Under the pieces are notes generated by a model. That model saw only the letters and a program-made list of their open reading frames with translations. It had not been told where the DNA came from and ran no database searches. From the NCBI GenBank assembly GCA_030248225.1, contig JASANE010019192.1, positions 17,326 to 81,325 on the forward strand: a stretch of 64,000 bases of DNA, written 5' to 3'. This stretch comes from Trileptium ribeirensis. Taxonomy: Eukaryota > Nematoda > Enoplea > Enoplida > Thoracostomopsidae. Position numbers and translations under genes: made by a program. Shown piece by piece: positions 12,820 through 22,299 of the stretch; the stretch's first letter is position 1, and each line of letters starts with the position of its first letter.

Positions 12820-13055
12820 CTTTGGCCCTTCAGCACGAGTAAAAGGCGCGCGGAATTTTTTTACCGACACTGAGTTGGTAAAAACTGGGTGGAAAGTGGA
12901 AAAAATTGGTGTAAAATTGGTAAAAATATTAAAATTTTAGGAAAAATTTATCGCAAATTAGCAAAAATGGGTAGATTTTGAGTTCCTTAAAATTTCGAAA
13001 AATTTACTTTCCCCTCCCGAAACCAGCTACCATCCCCCAAGCCGACTGGCGTTCG
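12820..13055 (+). repeat. dispersed A/T-rich repeat family, copy 1
   Basis: The sequence starts near GGCGCGCGGAATTTTTTTACC, runs through repeated GGTAAAAATT/GGAAAAATT words and ends with a C-rich segment CATCCCCCAAGCCGACTGG. The same order of elements occurs at 34,720-34,915 and, reversed, at 59,827-60,020. No coding capacity; probably a short non-autonomous element. Confidence 0.5.
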
Positions 13056-13811
13056 CCACATATGGCACATTGTGTTTTTATTTTCTGTTATATTAATGCA
13101 GAGCTAAACTTAAAATGACCCCACAGACCAACCTATTTTGTTTTTTGAAAAAAATTGAATTTCCGAACATTTTCTTGTCGGTCGAAAAAGCCCATTTCTA
13201 TTCGCAAACATCACATTTTCGAATTCATTGTGAATTCAAATCTCGCAAAAATTTGTTCGCGAACATTGATTCATAAATAATAGTAACGGTTTCATTTGTG
13301 ACGTCACAGTTAAATAATAGCGAACACATTAAATCACATTAAATTTGTTCACGAACAGAAACGAATCCGAATTCAAAGCTATGAAATGTTGAACTGTCGT
13401 CATCTAATTGAAAATCGCTAAGTATTGGCTAGCAGTGAACCAAATCGGTTTTCTATTTTTTCCGTAACAATGGATGTGGATTCCGCATCGGGTTTTGAAA
13501 AATAGGATGGTTAGTTGGGTCACATTAAGTTTAGTTGCGTATAATACGAAAGCATGCCGTTGTATATTTAGTTGCAACATTAATTCCCTGTTGTTACATC
13601 ATGTGAAGTCCGTTCATCCACAGCGCTTGTTCGTCCAAAGAATTTTATTAACGTTGGGTTTACCCTGGGCATTAATACCAACAAATAATTGTTCCTCTGT
13701 TGCTACGTAAACTTTGAGTGAAATATACAACTGTTGTATCAGTCTATGATTATTCAGTTGTTGAATAAACTAGAAACACGTATGGGATAAGATATAAAGG
13801 GTGATCCAGCA

Positions 13812-13896
13812 GTAGGAAAAATACGGGTTCCGGGGGGCTTGATTAATGACCTGTCAAATTTTTAGGAGAAATAATGATTACCCCGGGTCACGTGAC
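13812..13896 (+). repeat. Polinton left terminal inverted repeat
   Basis: It starts GTAGGAAAAATACGGGTT, continues CTTGATTAATGACCTGTC and ends CCCCGGGTCACGTGAC. The reverse complement is found at the right end, with a few substitutions after the first 18 bases and one 4-base gap. The inner end holds the palindrome GTCACGTGAC. Confidence 0.93.
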
Positions 13897-14139
13897 CTGT
13901 CAAAAATGATTAATTACCGTAAATACATATACATATATACGTAATACATATAATAATAGTCCCCCTCCGCCCACGCATTTATATAATAAATAATGATACA
14001 CCTTCGTCCACGCATATATGTTCATATACTCTACTATCCACAATATAATATAACATTGATGACTCATCACTTTGGAATGCTCTAGAAGCTTCTATTGGCA
14101 CAATTCCAATAATACATCCAATCAACGTCAGCAGAGAAT

Positions 14140-14149
14140 ACATGAATAG
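14140..14149 (+). promoter_or_regulatory. variant of the Polinton upstream word, before polymerase
   Basis: ACATGAATAG, one base different from the ACATGAAAAG word seen before other genes of this element, 41 bases before the first ATG of the polymerase region (14,191). Confidence 0.4.
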
Positions 14150-14190
14150 GTTATAAAAGTCTGTGTAATTTAAATTTTCAATCAGTTTGC

Positions 14191-17100
14191 AATGGCTTTC
14201 GTTTCTGAAATGGTGGGTTTTGTGTTTTCGCTGCTCTCCAAACCACTTTGGTTTTTTTGAGAGCTATCAAATTACTTCACGTCGCAGCATGGGGACCCTG
14301 CTGTATTCCTCAATCACGGCAGGTGCCAGTTGGAAGATGTGATCAAGGAACGGCTGTCTACATGGAATGGACTCAAGGCGTATATAGGAATGAAGGTTAC
14401 GTTTGAGAAGGATATGGATCCTGATACGACAATCTTCTCTGGCAAATTACAACAGACTCAATTTGTCAACCGTCAATCAACATACATCAATGATTTTCGA
14501 CGATATTTTAAAGAACATTGACACGTTTGTTCAACGTGGATCTGGCTGGAAAGTCAAACAAGTGGAACATCTAGATCTACACTTGGCTCGATACGTTGGT
14601 TTACGAGGGGCTACTTATAAGCCTCTACCAAAAACAATTCAAGCTAAAAAGGCTGTCGTCAACGTACAAAACACGGACAACAAATGTTTTCAATGGGCTG
14701 TATTATCTGTTCTTTCCCCTGCAAGCTGTAGTGCTAAGCGTCAATCGAAATACGAGCAATATGTTGATAATCTCAATTTCGACGGTATCAACTTCCCGGT
14801 TCAAGTTAGCGACATCTGCAAATTTGAGAAACTAAACACTATTGGGGTCAGCGTTATTTCTTGCGAAGATGGCAAACTAATACCGCTGCGTATATACGAA
14901 GGACCCTACGAGCAAGTGGTTAATCTACTTCTATACAAAGGACATTATTGCTGCATCAAGGATTTGGATCGATTACTACATACACAACGAGGATATAAAG
15001 GACGTCTCTATATTTGTCAGCGATGTCTCTTTCCTCAATATTTCCAAGCAAAGTTGGATCTACATACGGAAATGTGTAAAAACAATGAATATACTCGAAT
15101 AATGTTCCCCAAAGGCGACATTCTACAATTTCGAAACACCCATAAAATGCTTCGAGCTCTATATACCATCTACGCTGATTTTGATACCCTATTGATTCTT
15201 GCCAACCATGTCCATCAACTTCATACATTAAAGCTTATCAAAAACATCAAGTGTGTGGATATGGGATGATTGATATTTCTCAATGCTGTGGAGAGGATAC
15301 AAAAGAAATGGGGAAACCCGTGGTATATCGCGGTAAAGACTGCGTCAAAGTTTTTTACTCAGTGTAATTGAATTGGGTAACAAGTACCAAGAGCGCGTCA
15401 ATAATCAAATACCGCTGCAGATGACTAAAGACGATTGGTTTCAGTACAACTACGCGAAAGATTGCTTCATTTGTGGTAAACAACTACTGTATGACCGTGT
15501 CAGAGACCACTGTCATCTTTGTGGTCGATTCCGAGGTGCAGTCCACAATGAATGCAACATTAGCTACAAGATAAACCGAGATGTCAATATATTTTTCCAC
15601 AACTTGCGAAAGTATGATGGTCATCTCATCATGCAAGAGATTGGTAAATTAACCAATCAACTTAAGATGGAGCTTGACTGTATACCCAAAGGTGCTGAGG
15701 ATTATCTGTCCTTTAGCATCAAACTTCAACATCAAATTGTGGAACAGCAACATATGATCCCAATGGATACCTCGCTCATCTCTTTGATCTACATGACTCA
15801 ATGCAACCAAAGATTCAACTTCATCTAGAAATTGACGAAGACGAACTGTCAGATGTGATTTCTCTTGATCAACTAGGTGACGGCGAAGATAGCGATATGG
15901 AGGATAACGAACTTTTGGATAATATTGCGGATGAGGATACTTTAGCAGCGGAAGAGAGTCCGAAGCCTAAAAAATATACTTGGTCTCTTAAATTTAAAGA
16001 CACTTTTCAATTGCTGTCGTCGTCCCTCCAAGCGTTGGTGGATAATTTAAAAAAGGATGGTAAATTTCCGACAATGGCGACGGAATTTGGAAACAATACG
16101 GAACTATTATTACGAAAGGGTGTGTACCCATACGATTATATGGACTCTAGGGAACGCATTGATGAAACGCAATTACCATCTATCAATGCGTTGTACAATA
16201 AACTAAATGATCAAAATATAACTGAAGATGATTATAAACATGCTAAAAAAGTATGGTCTGAACTAAATTTGGTGAACATGGGACAATACCATGATCTCTA
16301 TGTAAAGACTGATGTTTTATTATTATGTGATGTATTTTAAAGTTTTAGAAATTTTGCTATTGATAATTGTTGGACCCAGTACATTATATAGCGCTCCCAA
16401 GTTTTGGATGGGATGCTTGTTTAAAGTTGACAGGTGTTCGGTTACAATTGTTGAAAGACTCTAACATGTACATGTTTTTTGAACATGGCATACGAGGACG
16501 TATTGCAATGATTTCACCCCGTTATGCCAAGGCCAATAACAAGTATCTTGAAAATTGTGACTCAAGTAAGGAACCAAATTATATAATGTACTTGGATGCT
16601 AATAATTTGTATGGATGGACTAAGGTTCAGAAGTTACCTGTAGATGGATTTAAATTGGTTGAAGAGAGTCGAATGTCAGGGATAAATTGGTAAAACGATG
16701 AGGATATTGTTTATGTACTCGAAGTTGATTTAGAATACCCAGATTATTTACACACACTACACAGTGATTACGCTCTTGCTCCTGAGTCTATGAAAATTGA
16801 AGACTCAATGTTGTCCCCCTATTGCCTCCAGGTAAAGGACGATTTGCGAATGAAACATACCCCAGTTAGAAAACTTGTCCCTAATTTGAACAACAAGGCT
16901 AAATATATCGTACATGCTAGTAATCTGAAACTGTATACCGAATTGGGTCTCAAGGTAACTAAAATTCATAGAGCAATTCAGTTTAACCAGCGAGATTGCA
17001 TGAAACCCTATATTTTGTTTAATACCGAAAAACGCAAAGGGGCAAAGAGTGATTTTGAAAAGGATTTATTTAAACTGCTAAATAACGCAGTCTTTGGGAA

Positions 17101-17846
17101 AACTATAGAAAACGTACGGGCTTATAAGAACATTAAACTTATAAATTGTCCGAAAAAGTTTCAAAAGTTGGTATCGAATCCTCGTTACAGTGGTAGTACA
17201 ATCTTTGATGAAAATTTAGTGGCGGTTTCAATGAAGAAACCAAGTGTTTGTTTATGCAAACCAATTTACGTAGGATTTACAGTTCTTGAGCTTTCCAAAA
17301 TGTTTATGTATGAATTCCACTACAAATATATCAAGAACAGATATGATTGTCATCTGCTGTTTACCGATACTGACAGCCTCTGCTGTGATATATATGCGGA
17401 GGATGTCTACGGTGACATGAAGGAGGACATAGAATATTTGGACACCAGTGACTATTCACCCGATCACTTCCTATACTCTACCACAAACAAAAAGGTTTTG
17501 GGTAATATGAAAGATGAAACTGCTGGGATTCCTATTGAAGAATTTTGTGGATTGAAACCAAAAATGTACTCGTTAAAATGTGGAGGTGTTGAGAAAAAAG
17601 AGCAAAGGGCGTAAAAAACAAACACTCAAAAAAGCTATACATATGGATCATTACATCCAGACTCTCAGAGATACCACTAGACTAAGACATTTAATGAAAA
17701 AGATTTCAAACAATAAACATCAACTGTATACGGTTGAGCAGAATAAGATTAGTTTGAGCGCTTATGACGATAAGCGATATATTTTACTAGATGGGGTAAC
17801 TTCTATTCCATACGGACATTATGATATTATGGATTGTTCTGATTGA
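14191..17846 (+). pseudogene. Polinton protein-primed DNA polymerase B (broken)
   Basis: This replicative polymerase would copy the element from a protein primer. The coding trace passes through at least seven open pieces (14,191-14,256; 14,330-14,521; about 14,500-15,269; 15,373-15,828; 15,801-16,340; 16,367-16,693; 16,790-17,614; 17,580-17,846). In order: an N-terminal region with NVQNTDNKCFQWAVLS and a CxxC...H...C zinc-finger-like segment (YICQRCLFPQYF); IYADFDTLL, the ExoI position (usual YADFE); DRVRDHCHLCGRFRGAVHNE; FFHNLRKYDGHL (ExoII); YHDLYVKTDVLLLCDVF (ExoIII); YLDANNLYGW (motif A); LLNNAVFGKTIEN (motif B); FTDTDSL (motif C, catalytic DTD); and a thumb-like tail. An unusually acidic stretch (EDSDMEDNE) lies between ExoII and ExoIII. 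Frameshifts and stops throughout indicate a pseudogene; several sit at homopolymer runs, so some may be sequencing errors. Confidence 0.92.
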
Positions 17847-17916
17847 TATTTATACTTCGTATTTATATATGTATTTTGTTCTATTTATAATAAAATTTAA
17901 AAAATTAGCATGAAAT

Positions 17917-17926
17917 ACATGAAAAG
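17917..17926 (+). promoter_or_regulatory. ACATGAAAAG upstream word before ORF at 17,956
   Basis: Exact ACATGAAAAG in the polymerase/next-gene gap, 29 bases before the ATG at 17,956. A related CATGAAAT precedes it by a few bases. Confidence 0.6.
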
Positions 17927-17955
17927 GATGCACATCCTATACATTACAAGTTAAT

Positions 17956-18300
17956 ATGGCAAACAAATCTGTTTCGTTTTCTGAATTTGTGGAGCAAGAA
18001 CCCGAAATATATCAGAAGCAGAATTTCTGTGGTAAAAGAATTGATTTGAAAAAAGTGATTGCAATAGTCGTTACCCTGCTTACAAAAATCGCAATAGAGG
18101 CCTGTTTTCTGGTTAACAAACATGAAAAGAAGTCTTTTATTGAAGGAATATCACTCAATCGACCTTTATGCTTCGAGTATTGGACAAAGCCTCGAATTGA
18201 ATCTTGGTTTCCAGCTCGTGGTTACAACATTCACTGGGTGAACCGAGCAAACGATAATCTACAATTTGAGATAATACTTCTTTCTCCCCGTTCCATCTAA
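17956..18300 (+). CDS. Polinton small protein, unknown function
   Basis: Intact 114-residue frame with an ATG placed 29 bases after an ACATGAAAAG word, the same spacing as other genes of this element, so it is probably a real gene. The N-terminal third is mixed. A hydrophobic segment (IAIVVTLLTKIAIEACFLV, residues about 36-54) could be a membrane helix or a buried helix. The C-terminal half is rich in aromatic residues (CFEYWTKPRIESWFPARGYN). No known domain is recognised. It sits where other Polintons carry short lineage-specific genes between polymerase and integrase. Confidence 0.55.
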   Translation: MANKSVSFSEFVEQEPEIYQKQNFCGKRIDLKKVIAIVVTLLTKIAIEACFLVNKHEKKSFIEGISLNRPLCFEYWTKPRIESWFPARGYNIHWVNRANDNLQFEIILLSPRSI

Positions 18301-18331
18301 CTATTTAGTGAAAAGGTCGTCTATCTATTTG

Positions 18332-18814
18332 ATGTATCTGAACATCTATTTTGAAGGTTCGTGATACCGTATAAAAACCTACTCATGCTGATTCAAACGG
18401 ATGATACGTATAGAGGATTTTATTTAACAAATTGCAACTTGGAATACTGTTTCATCGCGAAATTGTCAACCTTCAATTTTCAACGGGTCTTTGACAAACG
18501 ACTGTTTAGAGTAAACATTAGAAATGCTGACCTATTCCTATCACGCGCAAACGAAACATCTGGAGTATGAAAATAGCAATACGTCTTGGTTTGTTGTGAC
18601 AGAAGAATCGAGACAATGGATGATTGAAATATGTTTAACTGAATTTGATTATATAAAGTATATTGGAAACAATGAATATGTAATGGAGAAACAATTTGAT
18701 GATATTGTTGGTGTAGCAATGCCCTGTGGTATGTTAACACGTACAGTGAGGATTGTATATGATATTTATAAAGATAAGATTGTAACCAATTCCCCAATAA
18801 ACATGAAAAGATAA
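18332..18814 (+). pseudogene. Polinton small gene, unknown, frameshifted
   Basis: Three overlapping open pieces in different frames (from ATG 18,332; 18,361-18,570; 18,524-18,814) have similar coding character and together fill the gap before the integrase. The last piece ends NSPINMKR followed by a stop, and this end overlaps the next upstream word. A variant word TAGTGAAAAGG lies at 18,306-18,316, shortly before the first ATG. No domain recognised. If the shifts are sequencing errors it would be one protein of roughly 155 residues; otherwise it is a dead gene. Confidence 0.4.
18801..18810 (+). promoter_or_regulatory. ACATGAAAAG upstream word before integrase
   Basis: Exact ACATGAAAAG overlapping the last codons of the preceding frame, 26 bases before the integrase ATG at 18,837. 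Confidence 0.6.
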
Positions 18815-18836
18815 CTGCATTTTGTCTATATCAAGT

Positions 18837-19862
18837 ATGAAACTGGAAGATTTGTACTACAACTTGAAAAGCCCTGCCTCCATGTCAGGGGTAAACAAAC
18901 TTTGGCAACATGCCAAAAAATATGGTTTTTCCAAACAGCAAGTTAAAGAGTGGCTACAAGGTCAGGATACATATACACTTCATAAACCCAAACGGAAGAG
19001 ATTTCGAAGGGTAAAAACAATAACAAAGGGTCTCAATGATATATGGCAAGCTGATCTTGCAGATATGACACGATTGTCTAGGTATAATGATGGCAACAAA
19101 TATCTACTAGTGGTTATAGATGTGCTGTCTAAATTTGTCAGAGTTGCCCCACTTAAAGTCTAAAAACTGAAAATTAGTATGCGAAGCATTGGAAACCATG
19201 TTTCGCATTAACCGTCCAAATCATATTTCTCGGATCGTGGCGCTGAATTTACAAATATCACCTTCAAAAATGTCTGTCAAAAGTACGAAATAATTTGCTA
19301 CACTGCCCAGAATGTTGAAACCAAGGCTGCAGTTGCGGAAAGGTGCATCCGTACTTTGAAATCCAAAATATATCGATACCTTACCAAACACAATACGTAT
19401 CGCTATATCGTCATTTTGCAAGACATTGTTGATAACTACAATCACACAAAGAATCGTTATGGTGTCCGTCCAGAGGATGTATGTGTTGAAAATCAATCTG
19501 ATATTTTAAACATTTTGTACCCTCATCCCTCATCGAGGACACAGAGTTCTTTCATACAAGTTTAAGCTTAATGATGACAAGGGATACAAACCGCAATGGT
19601 CTCAAGAAGTATTTTATATTACAAGACGAATACATTCAGATCCTCCTCGTTATAAAATTAGCGACTACGGAAATGAAGATATCTTGGGAACATGGTACGA
19701 GCAGGAGCTTCAAAAGGTGCGTGTAGGGATACCTTTAAGATTGAAAAAATATTGAAAAAACGTAGAACGAAAGATGGTACTCGTCAATATTTAGTAAAAT
19801 GGCTTGGATATCCTGAAAAATTCAACAGCTGGGTAGATGAGCAAGACATGAAAAGAGTATGA
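18837..19862 (+). pseudogene. Polinton DDE integrase with C-terminal chromodomain (broken)
   Basis: A retroviral/Ginger-type integrase that inserts the element. The N-terminal region carries a basic segment (HKPKRKRFRRVKT). The catalytic core follows: IWQADLADM with the first Asp, YFSDRGAEFTN with the second Asp, and KAAVAERCIRTLK with the Glu. The C-terminus reads YLVKWLGYPEKFNSWVDEQD, a clear chromodomain signature for targeting to marked chromatin. A stop at about 19,161 lies between the two catalytic Asp residues, and further shifts occur near 19,200, 19,565 and 19,740, so no single frame spans it. All three catalytic residues are still readable. The end overlaps the ATPase frame. Confidence 0.92.
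19846..19855 (+). promoter_or_regulatory. ACATGAAAAG upstream word before ATPase
   Basis: Exact ACATGAAAAG inside the last codons of the integrase. It lies 27 bases before the ATG at 19,883, which argues for that ATG rather than the one at 19,859 as the ATPase start. Confidence 0.6.
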
Positions 19863-19882
19863 CCCACTTATCAATATTAAAA

Positions 19883-20500
19883 ATGGAGTCAACGCCGTTA
19901 GAAGGACCGTTTACCTGTATTGTGTCAGGCGCAACAGGAATAGGGAAAACTCATCTTGTGGCTCAACTGTTGCGTAAAAATCTATTTGATAAGCAATTTG
20001 AAAAGGTTGTTTGGTGTTATGCAGTAATGCAACCTATGTATCATCAATTGTCAGAGGAAATGGATAATTTAACGTTTGAAGAAGGATTCTCGACCTTTAT
20101 TGAAAGGAATGAAGGACAAACTCTGTACATACTTGATGAATTGTTGGAATACTCAAATGACAAAACATTAGCAAACATGTTTACCCGAATGCGACATGCA
20201 AATATTAGCACTATATTTATAGTGCAAAACTTTTATCATTCTGGAAAGTACATGACAGAAATTTCCAGAAACGCTCAGTATTTATTTCTATTTCCAAATC
20301 CTCGTTCGAAATCGATGATTGCAACATTAGGAATACAAATGTGGCCTCATAAGCCCAACTTTTTATCTACAGCGTTTGAAATGGCAACCAATGGGAAGCC
20401 ATACAGCTATCTGATGATTGATCTCAAGCCTAATACACCTGAGGGTTTACGTGTTAGGGAAAATATTTTTGATCAAACTGCAGTATACAAACATACATGA
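19883..20500 (+). CDS. Polinton packaging ATPase (FtsK/A32-like)
   Basis: Genome-packaging NTPase of the HerA/FtsK-A32 type shared by Polintons, virophages and large DNA viruses, thought to pump DNA into capsids. The frame is intact at 205 residues from this ATG (213 from 19,859). Walker A is GATGIGKTH near the N-terminus; Walker B is TLYILDEL; a following NAQYLFLFPNPRS segment fits the sensor region. The start is chosen because the upstream word then has its usual spacing. The stop TGA lies inside the next copy of the word, so the genes are packed tightly. It is one of the best preserved genes in the element. Confidence 0.93.
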   Translation: MESTPLEGPFTCIVSGATGIGKTHLVAQLLRKNLFDKQFEKVVWCYAVMQPMYHQLSEEMDNLTFEEGFSTFIERNEGQTLYILDELLEYSNDKTLANMFTRMRHANISTIFIVQNFYHSGKYMTEISRNAQYLFLFPNPRSKSMIATLGIQMWPHKPNFLSTAFEMATNGKPYSYLMIDLKPNTPEGLRVRENIFDQTAVYKHT

Positions 20501-20504
20501 AAAG
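20495..20504 (+). promoter_or_regulatory. ACATGAAAAG upstream word after ATPase
   Basis: Exact ACATGAAAAG that contains the ATPase stop codon and lies 28 bases before the ATG at 20,533. Confidence 0.6.
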
Positions 20505-20532
20505 ACACGTTATCGTGATATCTATAAAAGAT

Positions 20533-21222
20533 ATGGAACGTCATTCCACAACAATATCTCTGTCCTGTGCCTTGGTTAAAACTGACAAGAAATGTGTTAA
20601 AAGTTTTATGAAGTCTGCCCCCGTATAGGTAATCAAGTCTTTGAGTGAAAGTTGTTATAATATTTTATATGGAAATATTCCTCTTACTGAGCAGCAGATT
20701 ATGATGCTACGCAAGCAACGTTCGACAATTTACAAACTATCGTCTTTGAAGTTGTCTGATAACATAAAGACAACATGCTACAATGGATCTTTTAAAAACA
20801 TTAATTGCAGTATGGCCAAACGATATCTGTTAGTGCCTCCCAGCTGGTTAGAGAAACAAACTCAAAGTAATGGAGAACCAGTGAAAGTAAGCGTAGATAC
20901 ACTTGAGGACAAGCCAAAGGAAAATAATTCAAGTCTAATTTCCAAGCGCCTACAGTCCAAGGTCAAACTTCTTTCCAATCATTTGAAAACCGTAAAGCAA
21001 GATGCAAACAATCGTGTTCAGTATACTGACGGATCTGTGGGATCAACACTTTACGATATCGTAAAGTATTTGGTAACTGACAGCGGAAAACTTTCAGCTC
21101 CCCGTCCAATAGACATTGCCCAATTTCGAACAGAGTATATGCAGGGGGTACCGAATGGGGCTCTAGGGAGAGGCAAGGAAGTACATGAAAAGAAAAGTAT
21201 CGACTGGAAACGTTTATATTGA
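20533..21222 (+). pseudogene. conserved Polinton small protein, one premature stop
   Basis: The ATG at 20,533 is 28 bases after an upstream word. The frame is open except for one TAG at 20,626 and then runs to 21,222. The segment NILYGNIPLTEQQIMMLRKQ matches the widespread NIL-x-GN-(V/I)-PLT-xx-Q signature of a short protein found in animal Polintons and adintovirus-like elements, often followed by basic residues. The C-terminal part (DGSVGSTLYDIVKYLVTDSG) resembles another Polinton/adintovirus small-protein module (a strand, GS, then a D-x-V helix), so the two may be fused here; this second match is from pattern memory and weaker. Function unknown, perhaps a virion core or membrane-active component. 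Confidence 0.65.
21183..21192 (+). promoter_or_regulatory. ACATGAAAAG upstream word before the NADAR-like gene
   Basis: Exact ACATGAAAAG inside the 3' end of the preceding frame, 35 bases before the ATG at 21,228. Confidence 0.6.
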
Positions 21223-21227
21223 ACAAT

Positions 21228-21767
21228 ATGTCAACATCAACTACGTTTAAGATTTATGAATCAAAAGACGGTCGAGTCTTGGCGCTATTTGCTACAGGCT
21301 ATTGTCCATTGAGCCGCGTACATGTTGCTGATTTCAAGGTACACGATATGACGTATAGTAGTATTCAGCAATATTATGAATCCGAGAAGGCGAACAACTT
21401 CAACTGCTATGAAGCAAGATATGAAATATTGATGGAACGCTCTCCCAAGAAGATAATAAATATTGGGGAAAATTTAAAATTTTTCGGCCAACCAGGATGG
21501 GACAAGGTCAAGTATGATGATGTACTTAAAGCAATAGAGGCTAAAGCCAATCAACATAACCCCACCTACGACTTGTTGATATCTACAAAAAATGCTGTGA
21601 TTGCAGAGGCAAGCAAATTTGGTAACGGGATTGGGCTATATATAGAAGACGCAAACGTCAGCGACATCAGTCTTTGGACTAAAGACAACTCGTACGGTCG
21701 TCTTTGGATGTCTGTTCGCTATGGACTTCAAAATAACCAACTTAATGGTAAAGACTACAACCAGTAA
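21228..21767 (+). CDS. NADAR/YbiA-like domain protein
   Basis: Intact 179-residue frame that is essentially one NADAR-type domain. The family (YbiA and relatives) cleaves N-glycosidic bonds in riboflavin intermediates, and some members remove ADP-ribose from modified guanosine in nucleic acids. Seen: FATGYCPLSRVHVADF near the N-terminus (place of the family FSNF region), YSSIQQYYESEKA (place of the Y-x-(S/T)-x-E-x-x-(Y/F)-x-x-x-K motif), PGWDKVKYDDVLKAIEAKAN, LLISTKNAVIAEAS, and a C-terminal YGRLWMSVRYGL (usual LG-x-x-LM-x-VR). The motif Glu is Gln47 here, and the Asp-x-x-Trp after the EAS strand appears missing, so activity is doubtful or altered. The start follows an upstream word by 35 bases. 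The last 47 bases overlap the TBP-like gene in another frame. Confidence 0.82.
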   Translation: MSTSTTFKIYESKDGRVLALFATGYCPLSRVHVADFKVHDMTYSSIQQYYESEKANNFNCYEARYEILMERSPKKIINIGENLKFFGQPGWDKVKYDDVLKAIEAKANQHNPTYDLLISTKNAVIAEASKFGNGIGLYIEDANVSDISLWTKDNSYGRLWMSVRYGLQNNQLNGKDYNQ

Positions 21768-22236
21768 TAACATTAACTTGCTACAACTCAGCAGCGTTCT
21801 ACACCGATTACGATACAACCCTCGACGTTTTCGTGCTGGCACTTTAAAGTTGTCAAGCGGAAGTGCAATGGTATGGCCAAATGGCAAACTACTGTTTCTG
21901 GGATACAAATCAATGGATGACTTGCGTTCGGATGCGAAGAATTTTAAGAAAATTTTGAAAAACTCTGGATACTGGATTGATGAATTTGAATTTGAAATTT
22001 GTTCAGTAACTGTTGTGTGTAACTGTAACGCTGCTATTGATTTAAATGTTTTGTATGAAAAGCTGAGCGGCGATTACACTATAACATACATACCGGAATT
22101 ATTTACAAGTTTGAGTTTTAGATATAAAAGTGGGACATTGTCCGTCTTTAGAACAGCGAAAATTGTAGTAACAGGTGTAAAGTCTCTTGGTGATATGTAT
22201 GATATTGTATATGATGTAGGTAACTTAATTTTTTGA
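21721..22236 (+). CDS. TATA-binding-protein-like protein
   Basis: Intact 171-residue frame with the two-repeat saddle layout of TBP. Repeat 1: LRYNPRRFRAGTLKL, then MVWPNGKLLFLGYKS, then an acidic/basic helix (DDLRSDAKNFKKIL). Repeat 2: YIPELFTSLSFRY, then LSVFRTAKIVVTGVKS and a C-terminal helix. At the four positions where cellular TBP wedges Phe side chains into DNA, this protein has Phe37, Trp52, Phe128 and Phe143, so DNA kinking could be retained. The length is close to the conserved TBP core. It is highly divergent from host TBP and lies inside a Polinton, which argues for a viral-type gene rather than a host copy. It overlaps the NADAR gene by 47 bases and lacks its own ACATGAAAAG word; a TATATATA stretch lies 80 bases upstream. 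Likely role: initiating transcription of element genes. Confidence 0.85.
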   Translation: MDFKITNLMVKTTTSNNINLLQLSSVLHRLRYNPRRFRAGTLKLSSGSAMVWPNGKLLFLGYKSMDDLRSDAKNFKKILKNSGYWIDEFEFEICSVTVVCNCNAAIDLNVLYEKLSGDYTITYIPELFTSLSFRYKSGTLSVFRTAKIVVTGVKSLGDMYDIVYDVGNLIF

Positions 22237-22259
22237 AATAAAGAAAAAACAACAGCACT

Positions 22260-22270
22260 ACATGAAAAAG
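22260..22270 (+). promoter_or_regulatory. variant upstream word before ORF at 22,300
   Basis: ACATGAAAAAG, one extra A, 29 bases before the ATG at 22,300. Confidence 0.5.
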
Positions 22271-22299
22271 TTATTTTATGCTATTTATAAACAGTTTAA

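Larger units (their letters stand above)
10681..13810. other. gene-free stretch left of the Polinton
   Basis: No gene is recognised. An 82-codon frame at 11,258-11,506 starts with a Cys-containing, protein-like stretch but continues into GC-rich simple sequence and is not convincing. A GC-rich patch with G runs lies at 11,500-11,740. A small tandem duplication, a MITE-like repeat and a dispersed repeat are listed separately. Confidence 0.45.

Noticed and set aside
19846..19883. ATGA overlap of integrase stop and ATPase start as translational coupling
   Set aside because: This is a eukaryotic setting, and the later ATG at 19,883 has the spacing to the upstream word seen in other genes.
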